Shown piece after piece: positions 8,621 through 15,661 of a stretch of DNA of 24,982 nt. Where the stretch lies: assembly GCA_029933635.1 (NCBI GenBank), contig JAOZNS010000010.1, forward strand, positions 1 through 24,982. The letters run 5' to 3'. The position numbers were made by a program, and so were the translations under genes. This stretch comes from Candidatus Zixiibacteriota bacterium (GTDB lineage: Bacteria > Zixibacteria > MSB-5A5 > SM1-73). How positions within the stretch are numbered: position 1 is the first letter of the stretch; each line of letters starts with the position of its first letter. Below the pieces are notes generated by a model, which did no database searches, was not told the origin of the DNA, and was given only the letters and a program-made list of their open reading frames with translations.

Positions 8621-10795
8621 ATGAAGATTTCAAAAATCTTATCTATGGTTGTGGTGTTTTTTTGGGTGGCTTTTGTTTTTTTAGACGTTTCGGCACAAAA
8701 GGTGATGCAGGCCAGAATTCATCTGGCTGAGAAGGCTCAGATGAAGGAGGTTTTTAAGCTCAATCTGGATATCGCCTATGTCAAATATGGAAGATATATC
8801 GATATCATAACCGATCAGGAGGAGATAGATCAGCTTCGCTCCTGGGGATATGATGTGGAGATCATACATGAGGATGTGGTGGCTTTCTATCAGAGTCGAT
8901 TGGACCGGACCAAAGACATGGGGGGTTATCATACCTATAAAGAGGTGGAGGCGGTTTTAGATTCGATGCACAACCTTTATCCTTCCATCACCACCGGCAA
9001 GATAGATATCGGTCATAGCCTTCAGGACAGCGTCATCTGGGCTTTTAAGATATCGGACAATCCGATGGTGGATGAAGATGAACCAGAGGTTTTTTATAAC
9101 TCTTTAATCCATGCGCGTGAGCCTGCTGGCATGGAGGTGCTTTTATATTTCATGTGGTATCTTCTGGACAATTATGGAACCGATTCTTTGGCCACCTATC
9201 TGGTGGACAATCGTGAGCTATGGTTTGTTCCGGTGGTCAATCCAGACGGCTACTGCTACAATCAGATCACCAACCCTGGTGGTGGGGGGATGTGGAGGAA
9301 GAATCGACGATACTGTGGGGGAGGGGATTGGGGGGTGGATCTGAACCGAAACTTTGGTTACATGTGGGGATATGATAATTATGGCTCCAGCCCTTATTGT
9401 TCCGACGAGACCTATCGAGGAACCGGACCATTTTCCGAGCCAACAACACAGGTAATCCGGGACTTCATCATAAGCAGGAATTTTGCGATGTCTCTGGACA
9501 ATCATACTTACGGGGAGTGGCTTCTCTATCCCTGGGGTTATGATTACATCTACACCCCTGATCACAACCTCTTTGTGGCTATTGCGGAATCCATGGCTGT
9601 CTTCTGCGGATATGTTCCTGCAACCTGCTGGGAAGCCATGTATCCGGTGAATGGTGGAAGCTTCGACTGGGAATATGGAGACACCACCTCAAAGCCCAAG
9701 ATTATCGCCATCTCTCCGGAGATCGGCAATGATGGTGATGGATTCTGGCCTCCTTCTGACCGAATATTGCCGCTCTGTCAACTCATGCTCGAACCAAACC
9801 TGTTGTGGGCTGAGCTGGCGGATAATCCATACAAGATTCTTCCACCTGCTTCGCCCGTTCTGGCGCCACTCGATACGGTCCTGCCCGATTACACCGTCTT
9901 CTGGTCCTTCCAAGATACCTTAAATCCTGCCTCCGTCTTTGAGCTGGTGGAGATGAGTGGATTTGAAAGGATCGTATATGATGTGGAGGGCGGATATTCA
10001 GACTGGGATCTGGATGGGTTTACCATCTCAGCCTCCAGAAGCCACTCGCCCACACATAGTTTTTATTCTGGACAGGATGACCATCTAAACAATAAGGTTA
10101 CAACCCAGAACGGCATAAGCGTGCAACTCGGGGATACCTTAAAGTTTTGGTGCTGGTATGAGATTGAGACCGATTGGGACTACGCCTATGTGGAGATCTC
10201 CACCGACGGTGGAAACAGCTTCTTTTCCCTGCCAGGGAATATCACCACCAACTACAATCCTCACGGAAACAATATGGGAAACGGAATTACCGGTTCCTCA
10301 GGAGGATGGGTGGAAGGGATCTTTGATCTCTCCGATTATGTGGGAGAGCAAATATATCTTCGCCTCCGCTATGTGACCGACAGTTACGTTAACTACGAGG
10401 GATTTTATGCAGATGATATCTTCCCCTTCGAAACCTATCAAAGTGTGGTCTCCCTTTCCGATGCCATAGTGGACACTTTTTTTGAGATCTCCGGCCAGGA
10501 GGAGGGAACTTACTTCTATAAAGTTAGGGCAAAAGATATCCAGAATCAGTGGGGATTGTGGAGCAACGTGGAGAAGGCGGTGGTTGTTGGGGCTTTCCTC
10601 CGAGGAGATGCTAACGGTGATGGTGTCATCACAATAAGCGATGTGGTCTTCTTGGTGAGCTATCTTTATAGGGGAGGTCCAGCTCCTGATCCGTGGGAGG
10701 CGGGAGATGCCAACAGCGATGGTCAAATAAATCTGGGTGATGTGGTGTATTTAATAAGTTATCTATTCAGAGAAGGACCACCTCCGACGAAATGA
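8621..10795 (+). CDS. Secreted zinc carboxypeptidase (family M14) with C-terminal dockerin-like domain
   Basis: GGAGG at 8611-8615 fixes the start at the ATG at 8621 (724 aa). A signal peptide (~5-25, cut near VSA-QK) is followed by a propeptide-like region and an M14 catalytic domain (~103-400). Zinc ligands are H164 and E167 (IHAREPAG) and H295 (LDNHTYGEW); substrate-binding arginine is in DLNRNFG (R243); the general base is E367 (AISPEIG). Residues ~403-665 are beta-rich, with a MAM/immune-inhibitor-A-like section (DYAYVEISTDGGNSF). Residues 661-724 contain two dockerin-type calcium loops, DANGDGVITISD and DANSDGQINLGD, each followed by a VVFLVSYLYRGGP-type helix. The enzyme probably degrades extracellular protein and docks to a cohesin partner, perhaps the upstream product. 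No cysteine-based anchor is seen. Confidence 0.93.
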   Translation: MKISKILSMVVVFFWVAFVFLDVSAQKVMQARIHLAEKAQMKEVFKLNLDIAYVKYGRYIDIITDQEEIDQLRSWGYDVEIIHEDVVAFYQSRLDRTKDMGGYHTYKEVEAVLDSMHNLYPSITTGKIDIGHSLQDSVIWAFKISDNPMVDEDEPEVFYNSLIHAREPAGMEVLLYFMWYLLDNYGTDSLATYLVDNRELWFVPVVNPDGYCYNQITNPGGGGMWRKNRRYCGGGDWGVDLNRNFGYMWGYDNYGSSPYCSDETYRGTGPFSEPTTQVIRDFIISRNFAMSLDNHTYGEWLLYPWGYDYIYTPDHNLFVAIAESMAVFCGYVPATCWEAMYPVNGGSFDWEYGDTTSKPKIIAISPEIGNDGDGFWPPSDRILPLCQLMLEPNLLWAELADNPYKILPPASPVLAPLDTVLPDYTVFWSFQDTLNPASVFELVEMSGFERIVYDVEGGYSDWDLDGFTISASRSHSPTHSFYSGQDDHLNNKVTTQNGISVQLGDTLKFWCWYEIETDWDYAYVEISTDGGNSFFSLPGNITTNYNPHGNNMGNGITGSSGGWVEGIFDLSDYVGEQIYLRLRYVTDSYVNYEGFYADDIFPFETYQSVVSLSDAIVDTFFEISGQEEGTYFYKVRAKDIQNQWGLWSNVEKAVVVGAFLRGDANGDGVITISDVVFLVSYLYRGGPAPDPWEAGDANSDGQINLGDVVYLISYLFREGPPPTK

Positions 10796-10848
10796 GGGAG
10801 GTTTCATAAAAAAGATAAAACGAGTTTTGTAAAATATCTCAAAGCCCC

Positions 10849-10915
10849 GGGAGCGGGCTGTCTGAGTTTCCCTTATTGCCCCCCTTTTTACCCCCTTTTT
10901 CAGACGCCCGTTCCC
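10849..10915. repeat. Imperfect inverted repeat downstream of the M14 gene, possible terminator
   Basis: GGGAGCGGGCTGTCTG (10849-10864) faces CAGACGCCCGTTCCC (10901-10915); they can pair with one bulge and one mismatch around a 36 bp, pyrimidine-rich loop. A T-rich tract follows (10916 onwards). It lies 50-120 bp past the peptidase stop, so it may act as a terminator, though the loop is long for one. Confidence 0.45.
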
Positions 10916-11100
10916 ATTTTTATATTTTATATATGTTAAGTGCAGAATAAGATCCATATAAAATCCCACACCTTTGGAGAGTCAACTATCAGAGCCAAAA
11001 ATATTGGGTCTTTCTTGTTTAAGTTGGGAGATTTAATGTAGGTTATCGTATTTGAGAGGGAAAAAGAAAAGCATCGATTCATAGCGAAAAAGATCAGCCT

Positions 11101-11178
11101 AAAAGGGTGGGGTTGAAAATCACTCATTTTTGCTTTTTCTACCCCTCACCCCGACCCTTTTCCCCAGGGAGAGAGGGA
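11101..11178. repeat. C-rich intergenic palindromic repeat, copy 1
   Basis: The segment at 11141-11178 (ACCCCTCACCCCGACCCTTT, then a GGGAGAGAGGG arm) resembles the copy at 22189-22248. An inverted partner AAAAGGGTGGGGTTGA starts at 11101, so the region can fold more than one way. Short C-rich palindromes of this type are dispersed in many bacterial genomes. Confidence 0.5.
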
Positions 11179-11332
11179 ACTAACTTTTGATTTGTCAACA
11201 TTGTGGATTTTAAATCATGAAGGTGCAATCTGAATGCGAAAGAACCAAAATATTTAATTCTTTCCAAGATATTACAAATTCGGTATCGTCTTTATGGTGA
11301 TAAGGATGGCTTCAGAGTTTATAAGGGGTGGT

Positions 11333-11443
11333 ATGGATTTGAAATTTGATGACCAAGATGATAACGATCTCTTCTTTAAAAAGTCTTTTTTTCGGAAAGG
11401 GAAAGAACACAAAATCGGTGAAACTTTCTGGGGAGGGGTCTAA
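11333..11443 (+). CDS. Possible small leader ORF (36 aa) overlapping the portal gene start
   Basis: An ATG at 11333 has AAGGGGTGG immediately upstream, a better ribosome site than that of the portal start 16 bp downstream in another frame. It runs 36 codons (begins MDLKFDDQDDND) and stops inside the portal gene. It may couple translation into the portal reading frame, or be a chance frame. No homology is recognised. Confidence 0.2.
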   Translation: MDLKFDDQDDNDLFFKKSFFRKGKEHKIGETFWGGV

Positions 11444-12701
11444 CATTTCAGTTAATCAGAAATTTTCGGTGATAAAAAGGACTGATCAAAAAATCAAAGA
11501 TTTTCCCACCTCACCTATTTCCAAAAGGAGTGCATACCTGGATCAGGGTGAGCTTCTTTTGTCTCAATCCAGCTTTTATGATAATTCGTTTCGCATCAGA
11601 CTTTTTCGCTTTTTGAGGGATAATATTCCCATCTTGAATTCTGCAGTCTGGACCTGGACTCGCATATGCGCATCTCCAGGAAACTTTGAGCTCAAGGGCT
11701 CAGAGGTTCCTTCTGACGTAGAGAAAGGCACGGAGGCGATCAAGAGTCTGGATCGTCGCATCTATCAACATGACTTCCAAAAATTCGGAGGAACGGATGC
11801 ACTTCTGTCACAGTTCTTCAGGTCCCTTTTCACGGATGGAGCGGTTTGTGGCGAGCTGGTCTTGGCGCCCTCGAAAGATAGATTGGATAAGTTTTATTTC
11901 ATCGATCCTGCCACCATCAGATTTAGGCTAAAGGATGGAAACACCTGGGAACTTCTACAAAAGGTGGATGGGTCTCTTTTAAGATTAAACCCATACTCCA
12001 CCTTCTATCTGGGATTGGACCCTGATCCAAATGATCCCAGAGGGAAAAGTATCTTGGGCTCTATACCATTTGTGGCCCGAGTGGAGCAAAGGCTTCTGGA
12101 GGACATGCAGAAGACCATGCATAATGCTGGCTACCATCGTCTCCATGTAAAGATAAAGCCTCCGGAGAGATTTTCTGGCGAATCGGAGGAGGGGTATCTT
12201 TCCAGGGCGAACAAATATTTTGAGGATACCGTGGATATGATGAAAAAGCTTGCCCCGGAGGATAACCCCATCACCTGGAACGATGTGCAGATAGAATACA
12301 TCGGTCCATCCGGACACATCTCCTCCTCTCACTATTGGTATATCAATCACAAAGCCTTGATTGAAGACATATGTGCAGGGGTGCATCTTGATCCTTTCAT
12401 TTTAGGTTACTCCTATGGACCGACCCGAAGCTGGGCCCAGTTCAAATATGAGCTGATTTTGAGAAACGTCGTCTCCATCCAGAGCTGTGCAAAAAGATTT
12501 CTGGAATGGATCCACAACATTGAATTGGCCTTACGGGGGGTACCTTTGGAGTATGTTCATCATTTCGACAATCGAAAGTTCTTTGGTATGCTGGAACAAA
12601 GGCAGGCAGAAAAGATTCATCTGGAGAACGTTATCCGCAAAAAGGAGGCGGGATTCATCACTCAGGAACAGGCAAAATGGGAGTTGGAGAACGTTGAATA
12701 G
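11349..12701 (+). CDS. Phage portal protein
   Basis: The 450-residue product has the layout of tailed-phage portals, which form the dodecameric ring at one capsid vertex through which DNA enters. Support: an N-terminal basic FFGKGKN start, the membrane-neighbour-type segment FLRDNIPILNSAVWTWTRI, the pair FRSLFTDGAVCGELVL and FYFIDPATIRFRL, the central YLGLDPDPNDPRGKSIL segment, a long helical part, and the later YGPTRSWAQFKYELILRNVV. The final segment (RKKEAGFITQEQAKWELE) resembles the short C-terminal helices of portals. The start could be the TTG at 11346 or the ATG at 11349. It is followed 66 bp later by the large terminase, the reverse of the usual terminase-then-portal order. Family membership is inferred from pattern and context. 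Confidence 0.85.
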   Translation: MTKMITISSLKSLFFGKGKNTKSVKLSGEGSNISVNQKFSVIKRTDQKIKDFPTSPISKRSAYLDQGELLLSQSSFYDNSFRIRLFRFLRDNIPILNSAVWTWTRICASPGNFELKGSEVPSDVEKGTEAIKSLDRRIYQHDFQKFGGTDALLSQFFRSLFTDGAVCGELVLAPSKDRLDKFYFIDPATIRFRLKDGNTWELLQKVDGSLLRLNPYSTFYLGLDPDPNDPRGKSILGSIPFVARVEQRLLEDMQKTMHNAGYHRLHVKIKPPERFSGESEEGYLSRANKYFEDTVDMMKKLAPEDNPITWNDVQIEYIGPSGHISSSHYWYINHKALIEDICAGVHLDPFILGYSYGPTRSWAQFKYELILRNVVSIQSCAKRFLEWIHNIELALRGVPLEYVHHFDNRKFFGMLEQRQAEKIHLENVIRKKEAGFITQEQAKWELENVE

Positions 12702-12767
12702 ACCGCCTTCGAATTCATGGTGTTCAGGGTTGATAAACCAGTTTGGGTAGATTAAACGGGAAATGAA

Positions 12768-14105
12768 TTGGCAAAATCAAAAAAGAGGTTCTGGCGAAAA
12801 GCCATTGGTGATCCGGTTTTATTTGCCCGAGAATTTCTGGACATCGACCCCCATCCGGGACAGGTAAAATGGTTGCTCAATTCCACCAAACCGGAAAATG
12901 CCCTCCACACCGGCAATCGCTGGGGGAAAAGCCTGGTTCAGGCTATCAAAATCCTCCACCTGTGTCTTTTCAAAATCAGAGATCCAAAATACAATCATAT
13001 TCACAAATATGAGGCAGTGAATGCCTCCATCACCTTAGATCAAGCCAAGATCATCTTCGAGAATGTAATCCGGCTGATCAAAGGTAAACCGCCTTTGGAG
13101 AAGATGGTCAAGGATATAAAGTTCACTCCGTTCCCGCATATAATCTTCGGAAACGGAGCCATCTTCTGGGCAAGATCGACCCAGAGGAGAGGAGAGTATC
13201 TTTTGGGTCGGGATTATGATTATTTCAACTTCGATGAGGTGGCGTTTGAGCCCCATCCAGAATATGTGGTAAATCAGGTGATCATGATGAGATTGGCCGA
13301 TCGAGCCGGGATGCTGGATTATACTTCAACCCCAAAAGGGAAAAACTGGTTTTACCGGAAATGCTGTGAGCTTCGAAAAAATCCCCGATCGGGTTACGTT
13401 CAAGATGGTGATTCACGGGAAAATCCTTGTATAAGCAAAGAATATCTGGAAAGAAAACTGAAAAGTCTTTCTCCGAGCAAAATTGAACAAAATATCAAAG
13501 GATTGTTCATCGATGATATAAATCAGGTAATAAAAGAGGAACATATTCGAGGCGCCATGACAGCCTCCACCGGCTTATCAGCTCCGGTGAGGGGGCACAG
13601 ATATTGTCATGGCTGGGATTTGGCTCGCAAAAGAACGTTCACGGTTGGAATCACCCTGGACATCACCAAAAAACCTTATCAGGTGGTGGCTTTGGAAAGA
13701 TTCCAGAGGGATTGGAAAGAGGTATACGAGGCGATTAGAAGAAGGCATAAAGAGTATGGAGGAGAGATAATAATTGATTCCACCGGACTGGGAGATGTGG
13801 TCTTATCCGAGCTTTCGGACATAAAACCCCGGGGATTCAATTTCGGCGAAAGAGGAGGAAAGGCAAAATCCGAACTCATTGCCAATTTAGAAAAGATGCA
13901 TGCCCTGGGGCAGATTGCTTATCCTTACGTTGAGCAGATTGAGGAGGATGGGCAGTTGTGGACTCTGCAGGATGAATTAAGAAATTTTTACTGGGATAAA
14001 AATTCCGAATGTGATGCGGTGATGGCTCTGGCTTTAGCTTTGTGGCTGGTGAGAGATGGTGAAAGCTCAAACTTGATTTTGTTGCCCAGGGTGGAGAGAG
14101 TTTGA
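12768..14105 (+). CDS. Phage terminase large subunit (packaging ATPase-nuclease)
   Basis: The 445-residue protein has both halves of a large terminase. The ATPase has a deviant Walker A TGNRWGKS (48-55), Walker B YFNFDE (152-157) and coupling motif DYTSTPKGKNW (184-194). The RNase H-like nuclease has its acidic residues at D284 (HGWDLARKRT), D337 (IIIDSTGLGD) and D416 (ECDAVMALALAL). All key residues are present, so the enzyme looks functional. It would pump DNA into the prohead through the portal and cut the concatemer. The start is a TTG with a weak ribosome site; an ATG 5 bp upstream is in another frame and ends early. No small terminase gene is recognised in the window. Confidence 0.93.
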   Translation: MAKSKKRFWRKAIGDPVLFAREFLDIDPHPGQVKWLLNSTKPENALHTGNRWGKSLVQAIKILHLCLFKIRDPKYNHIHKYEAVNASITLDQAKIIFENVIRLIKGKPPLEKMVKDIKFTPFPHIIFGNGAIFWARSTQRRGEYLLGRDYDYFNFDEVAFEPHPEYVVNQVIMMRLADRAGMLDYTSTPKGKNWFYRKCCELRKNPRSGYVQDGDSRENPCISKEYLERKLKSLSPSKIEQNIKGLFIDDINQVIKEEHIRGAMTASTGLSAPVRGHRYCHGWDLARKRTFTVGITLDITKKPYQVVALERFQRDWKEVYEAIRRRHKEYGGEIIIDSTGLGDVVLSELSDIKPRGFNFGERGGKAKSELIANLEKMHALGQIAYPYVEQIEEDGQLWTLQDELRNFYWDKNSECDAVMALALALWLVRDGESSNLILLPRVERV

Positions 14106-14116
14106 TAAATCCATCC

Positions 14117-14139
14117 GTGGTCCGCCGTCCGCAGACCAC
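14117..14139. repeat. GTCCGCAG-family repeat, copy A
   Basis: GTGGTC (14117-14122) and GACCAC (14134-14139) flank a core containing CCGCCGTCCGCA. It starts 12 bp after the terminase stop codon and shares the GTCCGCAG core with copies inside the fusion gene and around the capsid gene. Confidence 0.5.
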
Positions 14140-14353
14140 CGCAAAAATCAGGTCAAAGGATTGAATAGATAATGGAAAAGAAGGCTCCAGCTCCTTCCAT
14201 GGGAGGTATTATTTAGGGAGTTAAGGCGTAAGCCTTTTATAAAATCCTTAGGGACTAACCCCGAGATGGGCGATGGGTCAAATTTCGGATGAAAACCCGA
14301 AGATTTCGGCTACATTGAGGGTAGAATAATTTGTCTTTATAATCCCCCTTGAT

Positions 14354-14371
14354 CCCCCTTTATAAAGGGGG
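14354..14371. repeat. Perfect 18 bp palindrome
   Basis: CCCCCTTTATAAAGGGGG is self-complementary, with a further partial CCCCCTT copy just upstream (14344-14350). It lies between convergent genes. It is a common form of dispersed intergenic repeat and a possible bidirectional terminator-like structure. Confidence 0.6.
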
Positions 14372-14441
14372 GGATAAGCAAAGGTACACTGTAATAAAGT
14401 AGTCCCTTCAGTGTGAGCCACAGCAAATAAATGGTGAAGAA

Positions 14442-14873
14442 TTATTTGAAGAGGAGAATCAAATTCAGCATTATCTTTTCTTGATCGTAGGTGCAGAGGA
14501 CTTTGGCGTTGGCTCGATCATACATGGCCGCAAGTATACCCAAGGCATCCACCGCCAAGTCTCTGGCACTCCAGCCTTCACGATAAGCATCCTCATATTC
14601 CTTGTATAAGCCAAAAGAGAAGATCAAAAGCCCGGAGAGATATTTATTCATATGTTTCGATAATAATTTCTGGGAAGCATAACATCCGGTGAAATGCTGC
14701 CATTTGTCCGGAGCTTTTATATCCCAGTTTGCCTCATCCACAAAAAACCATGAGTCTCTGTGGGGATGGAGCTGTTTAAATCTGCCATCGCGAGGATAGT
14801 TCCAAGCATAAGATAAATTAGATAGGGCCAAAAGCAGAGTTATCAAGAAGAATAAGGTTTTCACTCTCAGCAT
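14442..14873 (-). CDS. Exported YfiM-like (DUF2279-like) protein
   Basis: GGAGG six bp ahead fixes the start at the ATG at 14873 (143 aa). A signal peptide (~4-22, ending NLSYA) leads into a domain with the pattern DKWQHFTGCYASQ, a hydrophobic segment GLLIFSFGLYKEYEDA, and GWSARDLAVDALGILAA. The D-K-x-x-H ... G-x-x-K-E-x-x-D ... S-x-x-D-L-x-x-D-x-x-G pattern matches YfiM-like proteins of unknown function. It is oriented against the surrounding virion genes and probably forms a pair with the small membrane protein at 14988-15287. It could be a passenger (moron-like) gene or an insertion of host DNA; its job in the cluster cannot be read. Confidence 0.6.
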   Translation of the reverse strand: MLRVKTLFFLITLLLALSNLSYAWNYPRDGRFKQLHPHRDSWFFVDEANWDIKAPDKWQHFTGCYASQKLLSKHMNKYLSGLLIFSFGLYKEYEDAYREGWSARDLAVDALGILAAMYDRANAKVLCTYDQEKIMLNLILLFK

Positions 14874-14917
14874 CAATTACCTCCGGGTTCTTTCAGGGTC
14901 AACCTGTTTCCTCAAAA

Positions 14918-14944
14918 GTAAACCCCGCTTTTGGCGGGGTTTAC
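14918..14944 (-). repeat. Perfect 11 bp stem hairpin between two minus-strand genes
   Basis: GTAAACCCCGC (14918-14928) pairs with GCGGGGTTTAC (14934-14944) around a TTTTG loop. It lies between the small membrane protein gene and the YfiM-like gene. Without a following T-run on the minus strand it is not a classic terminator. It belongs to the CCCCGC-TTT-GCGGGG type of dispersed repeat. Confidence 0.7.
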
Positions 14945-14987
14945 CGGGGGAGCATCTGATCTCAAGATTATGTGAACTCTTGGGGCT

Positions 14988-15287
14988 TTATGGACTCTGC
15001 AAATCCCGCCAAAGGCGGGGGAAGTTTCTGAGTTCAGATGTCCAGAAACCTTGTTCTGAAAGAATACCCCAATCGATTTCCTCTCCATTGCTCAGGCTCA
15101 ATTGCTCGGACCACCAGGATGGATGAAAAGTCAACTCAGACGGACGAGCTGGCTCTTCTAAGTCCTCAAAGCTCAAAAAGATGAAGAGAAACACGATCAG
15201 AATTCCAATGGCGACCAAAGTTGCGATGGAGGTCTTTTTTTCAATCTTTACCGGAACTGCCCGAACATAGCCGAAAATGAAATGCAT
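14988..15287 (-). CDS. Small single-span membrane protein
   Basis: The 99-residue protein has a short basic N-terminus, one strong transmembrane helix (~20-40, IATLVAIGILIVFLFIFLSF) and an acidic then neutral exterior segment. AAAGGA lies 7 bp before the ATG. I recognise no family. Its last codons (PRLWRDL region) are encoded by a CCCGCC-AAA-GGCGGG palindrome at 15005-15019, so the C-terminus may be repeat-derived and the original stop may have lain elsewhere. It is transcribed toward the YfiM-like gene, 114 bp downstream, and may form an operon with it. Confidence 0.5.
   Translation of the reverse strand: MHFIFGYVRAVPVKIEKKTSIATLVAIGILIVFLFIFLSFEDLEEPARPSELTFHPSWWSEQLSLSNGEEIDWGILSEQGFWTSELRNFPRLWRDLQSP
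15005..15019. repeat. CCCGCC-AAA-GGCGGG palindrome inside a coding end
   Basis: A 6 bp perfect stem with an AAA loop overlaps the 3' end of the small membrane protein gene. It is of the same type as the hairpin at 14918-14944. Confidence 0.55.
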
Positions 15288-15661
15288 ATTCAGGTCCTTT
15301 CCTTAACTTCAACTTTCAATCATTGTTTTGAGCAAACCCAATGCCCGGGATTTCTACGATTGAAACTTTGAACCTAAGTTGTTGGGAGAGTTGAAGAAAA
15401 ATCCAATAAAGGTTTCCTTTCAAGTCAAAATTTCAACCTTTTGTGTGCAGATTAATGCAGATTCTGTGAGGTTGGGTTCATTTTGGAGTAAAGGAGGAAG
15501 TTCAAACGTTCAAAAGTTGAAAGGTTCAGTTCCTTTGGCTCAAAAAAAGATGATTTTTTGTGGTGAAACAAATGGGTGCAGGATTGGTGAAAGGGAACCA
15601 GTTGGTTAAACGAATTCCACAGACTTTTTAGGACGAATTTTTGAAATTAAAAGGAGTTTAA
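15288..15661 (+). other. Intergenic region upstream of the fusion gene
   Basis: No convincing gene: the frame at 15379-15609 starts at a non-ATG codon without a ribosome site and looks like chance. The right end carries the AAGGAG ribosome site of the fusion gene. No good promoter was found. Confidence 0.45.

Larger units (their letters stand above)
10796..11348 (+). other. Intergenic region at the junction between host genes and the phage-derived cluster
   Basis: No gene found. It contains the inverted repeat at 10849-10915, C/T runs (10879-10900) and a C-rich repeat near 11101-11178. I see no tRNA, integrase or clear attachment-site core, although this is where a left boundary would be expected. 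Confidence 0.5.
14106..14441 (+). other. Intergenic region rich in palindromes behind the terminase
   Basis: No gene. It contains a GTGGTC/GACCAC dyad around a CCGCCGTCCGCA core (14117-14139), a hairpin AAGGC-GTAA-GCCTT near 14223, and an 18 bp perfect palindrome (14354-14371). Terminase reads toward it and the next gene converges from the right, so one of these may act as a shared terminator. Confidence 0.5.

Noticed and set aside
10796..11348. Phage attachment site or tRNA at the left boundary
   Set aside because: No tRNA cloverleaf, no integrase and no direct repeat core visible; the right boundary is outside the window.
15379..15609. 76-codon frame before the fusion gene
   Set aside because: Non-ATG start with no ribosome site, and no recognisable feature; it ends before the clear AAGGAG of the fusion gene.
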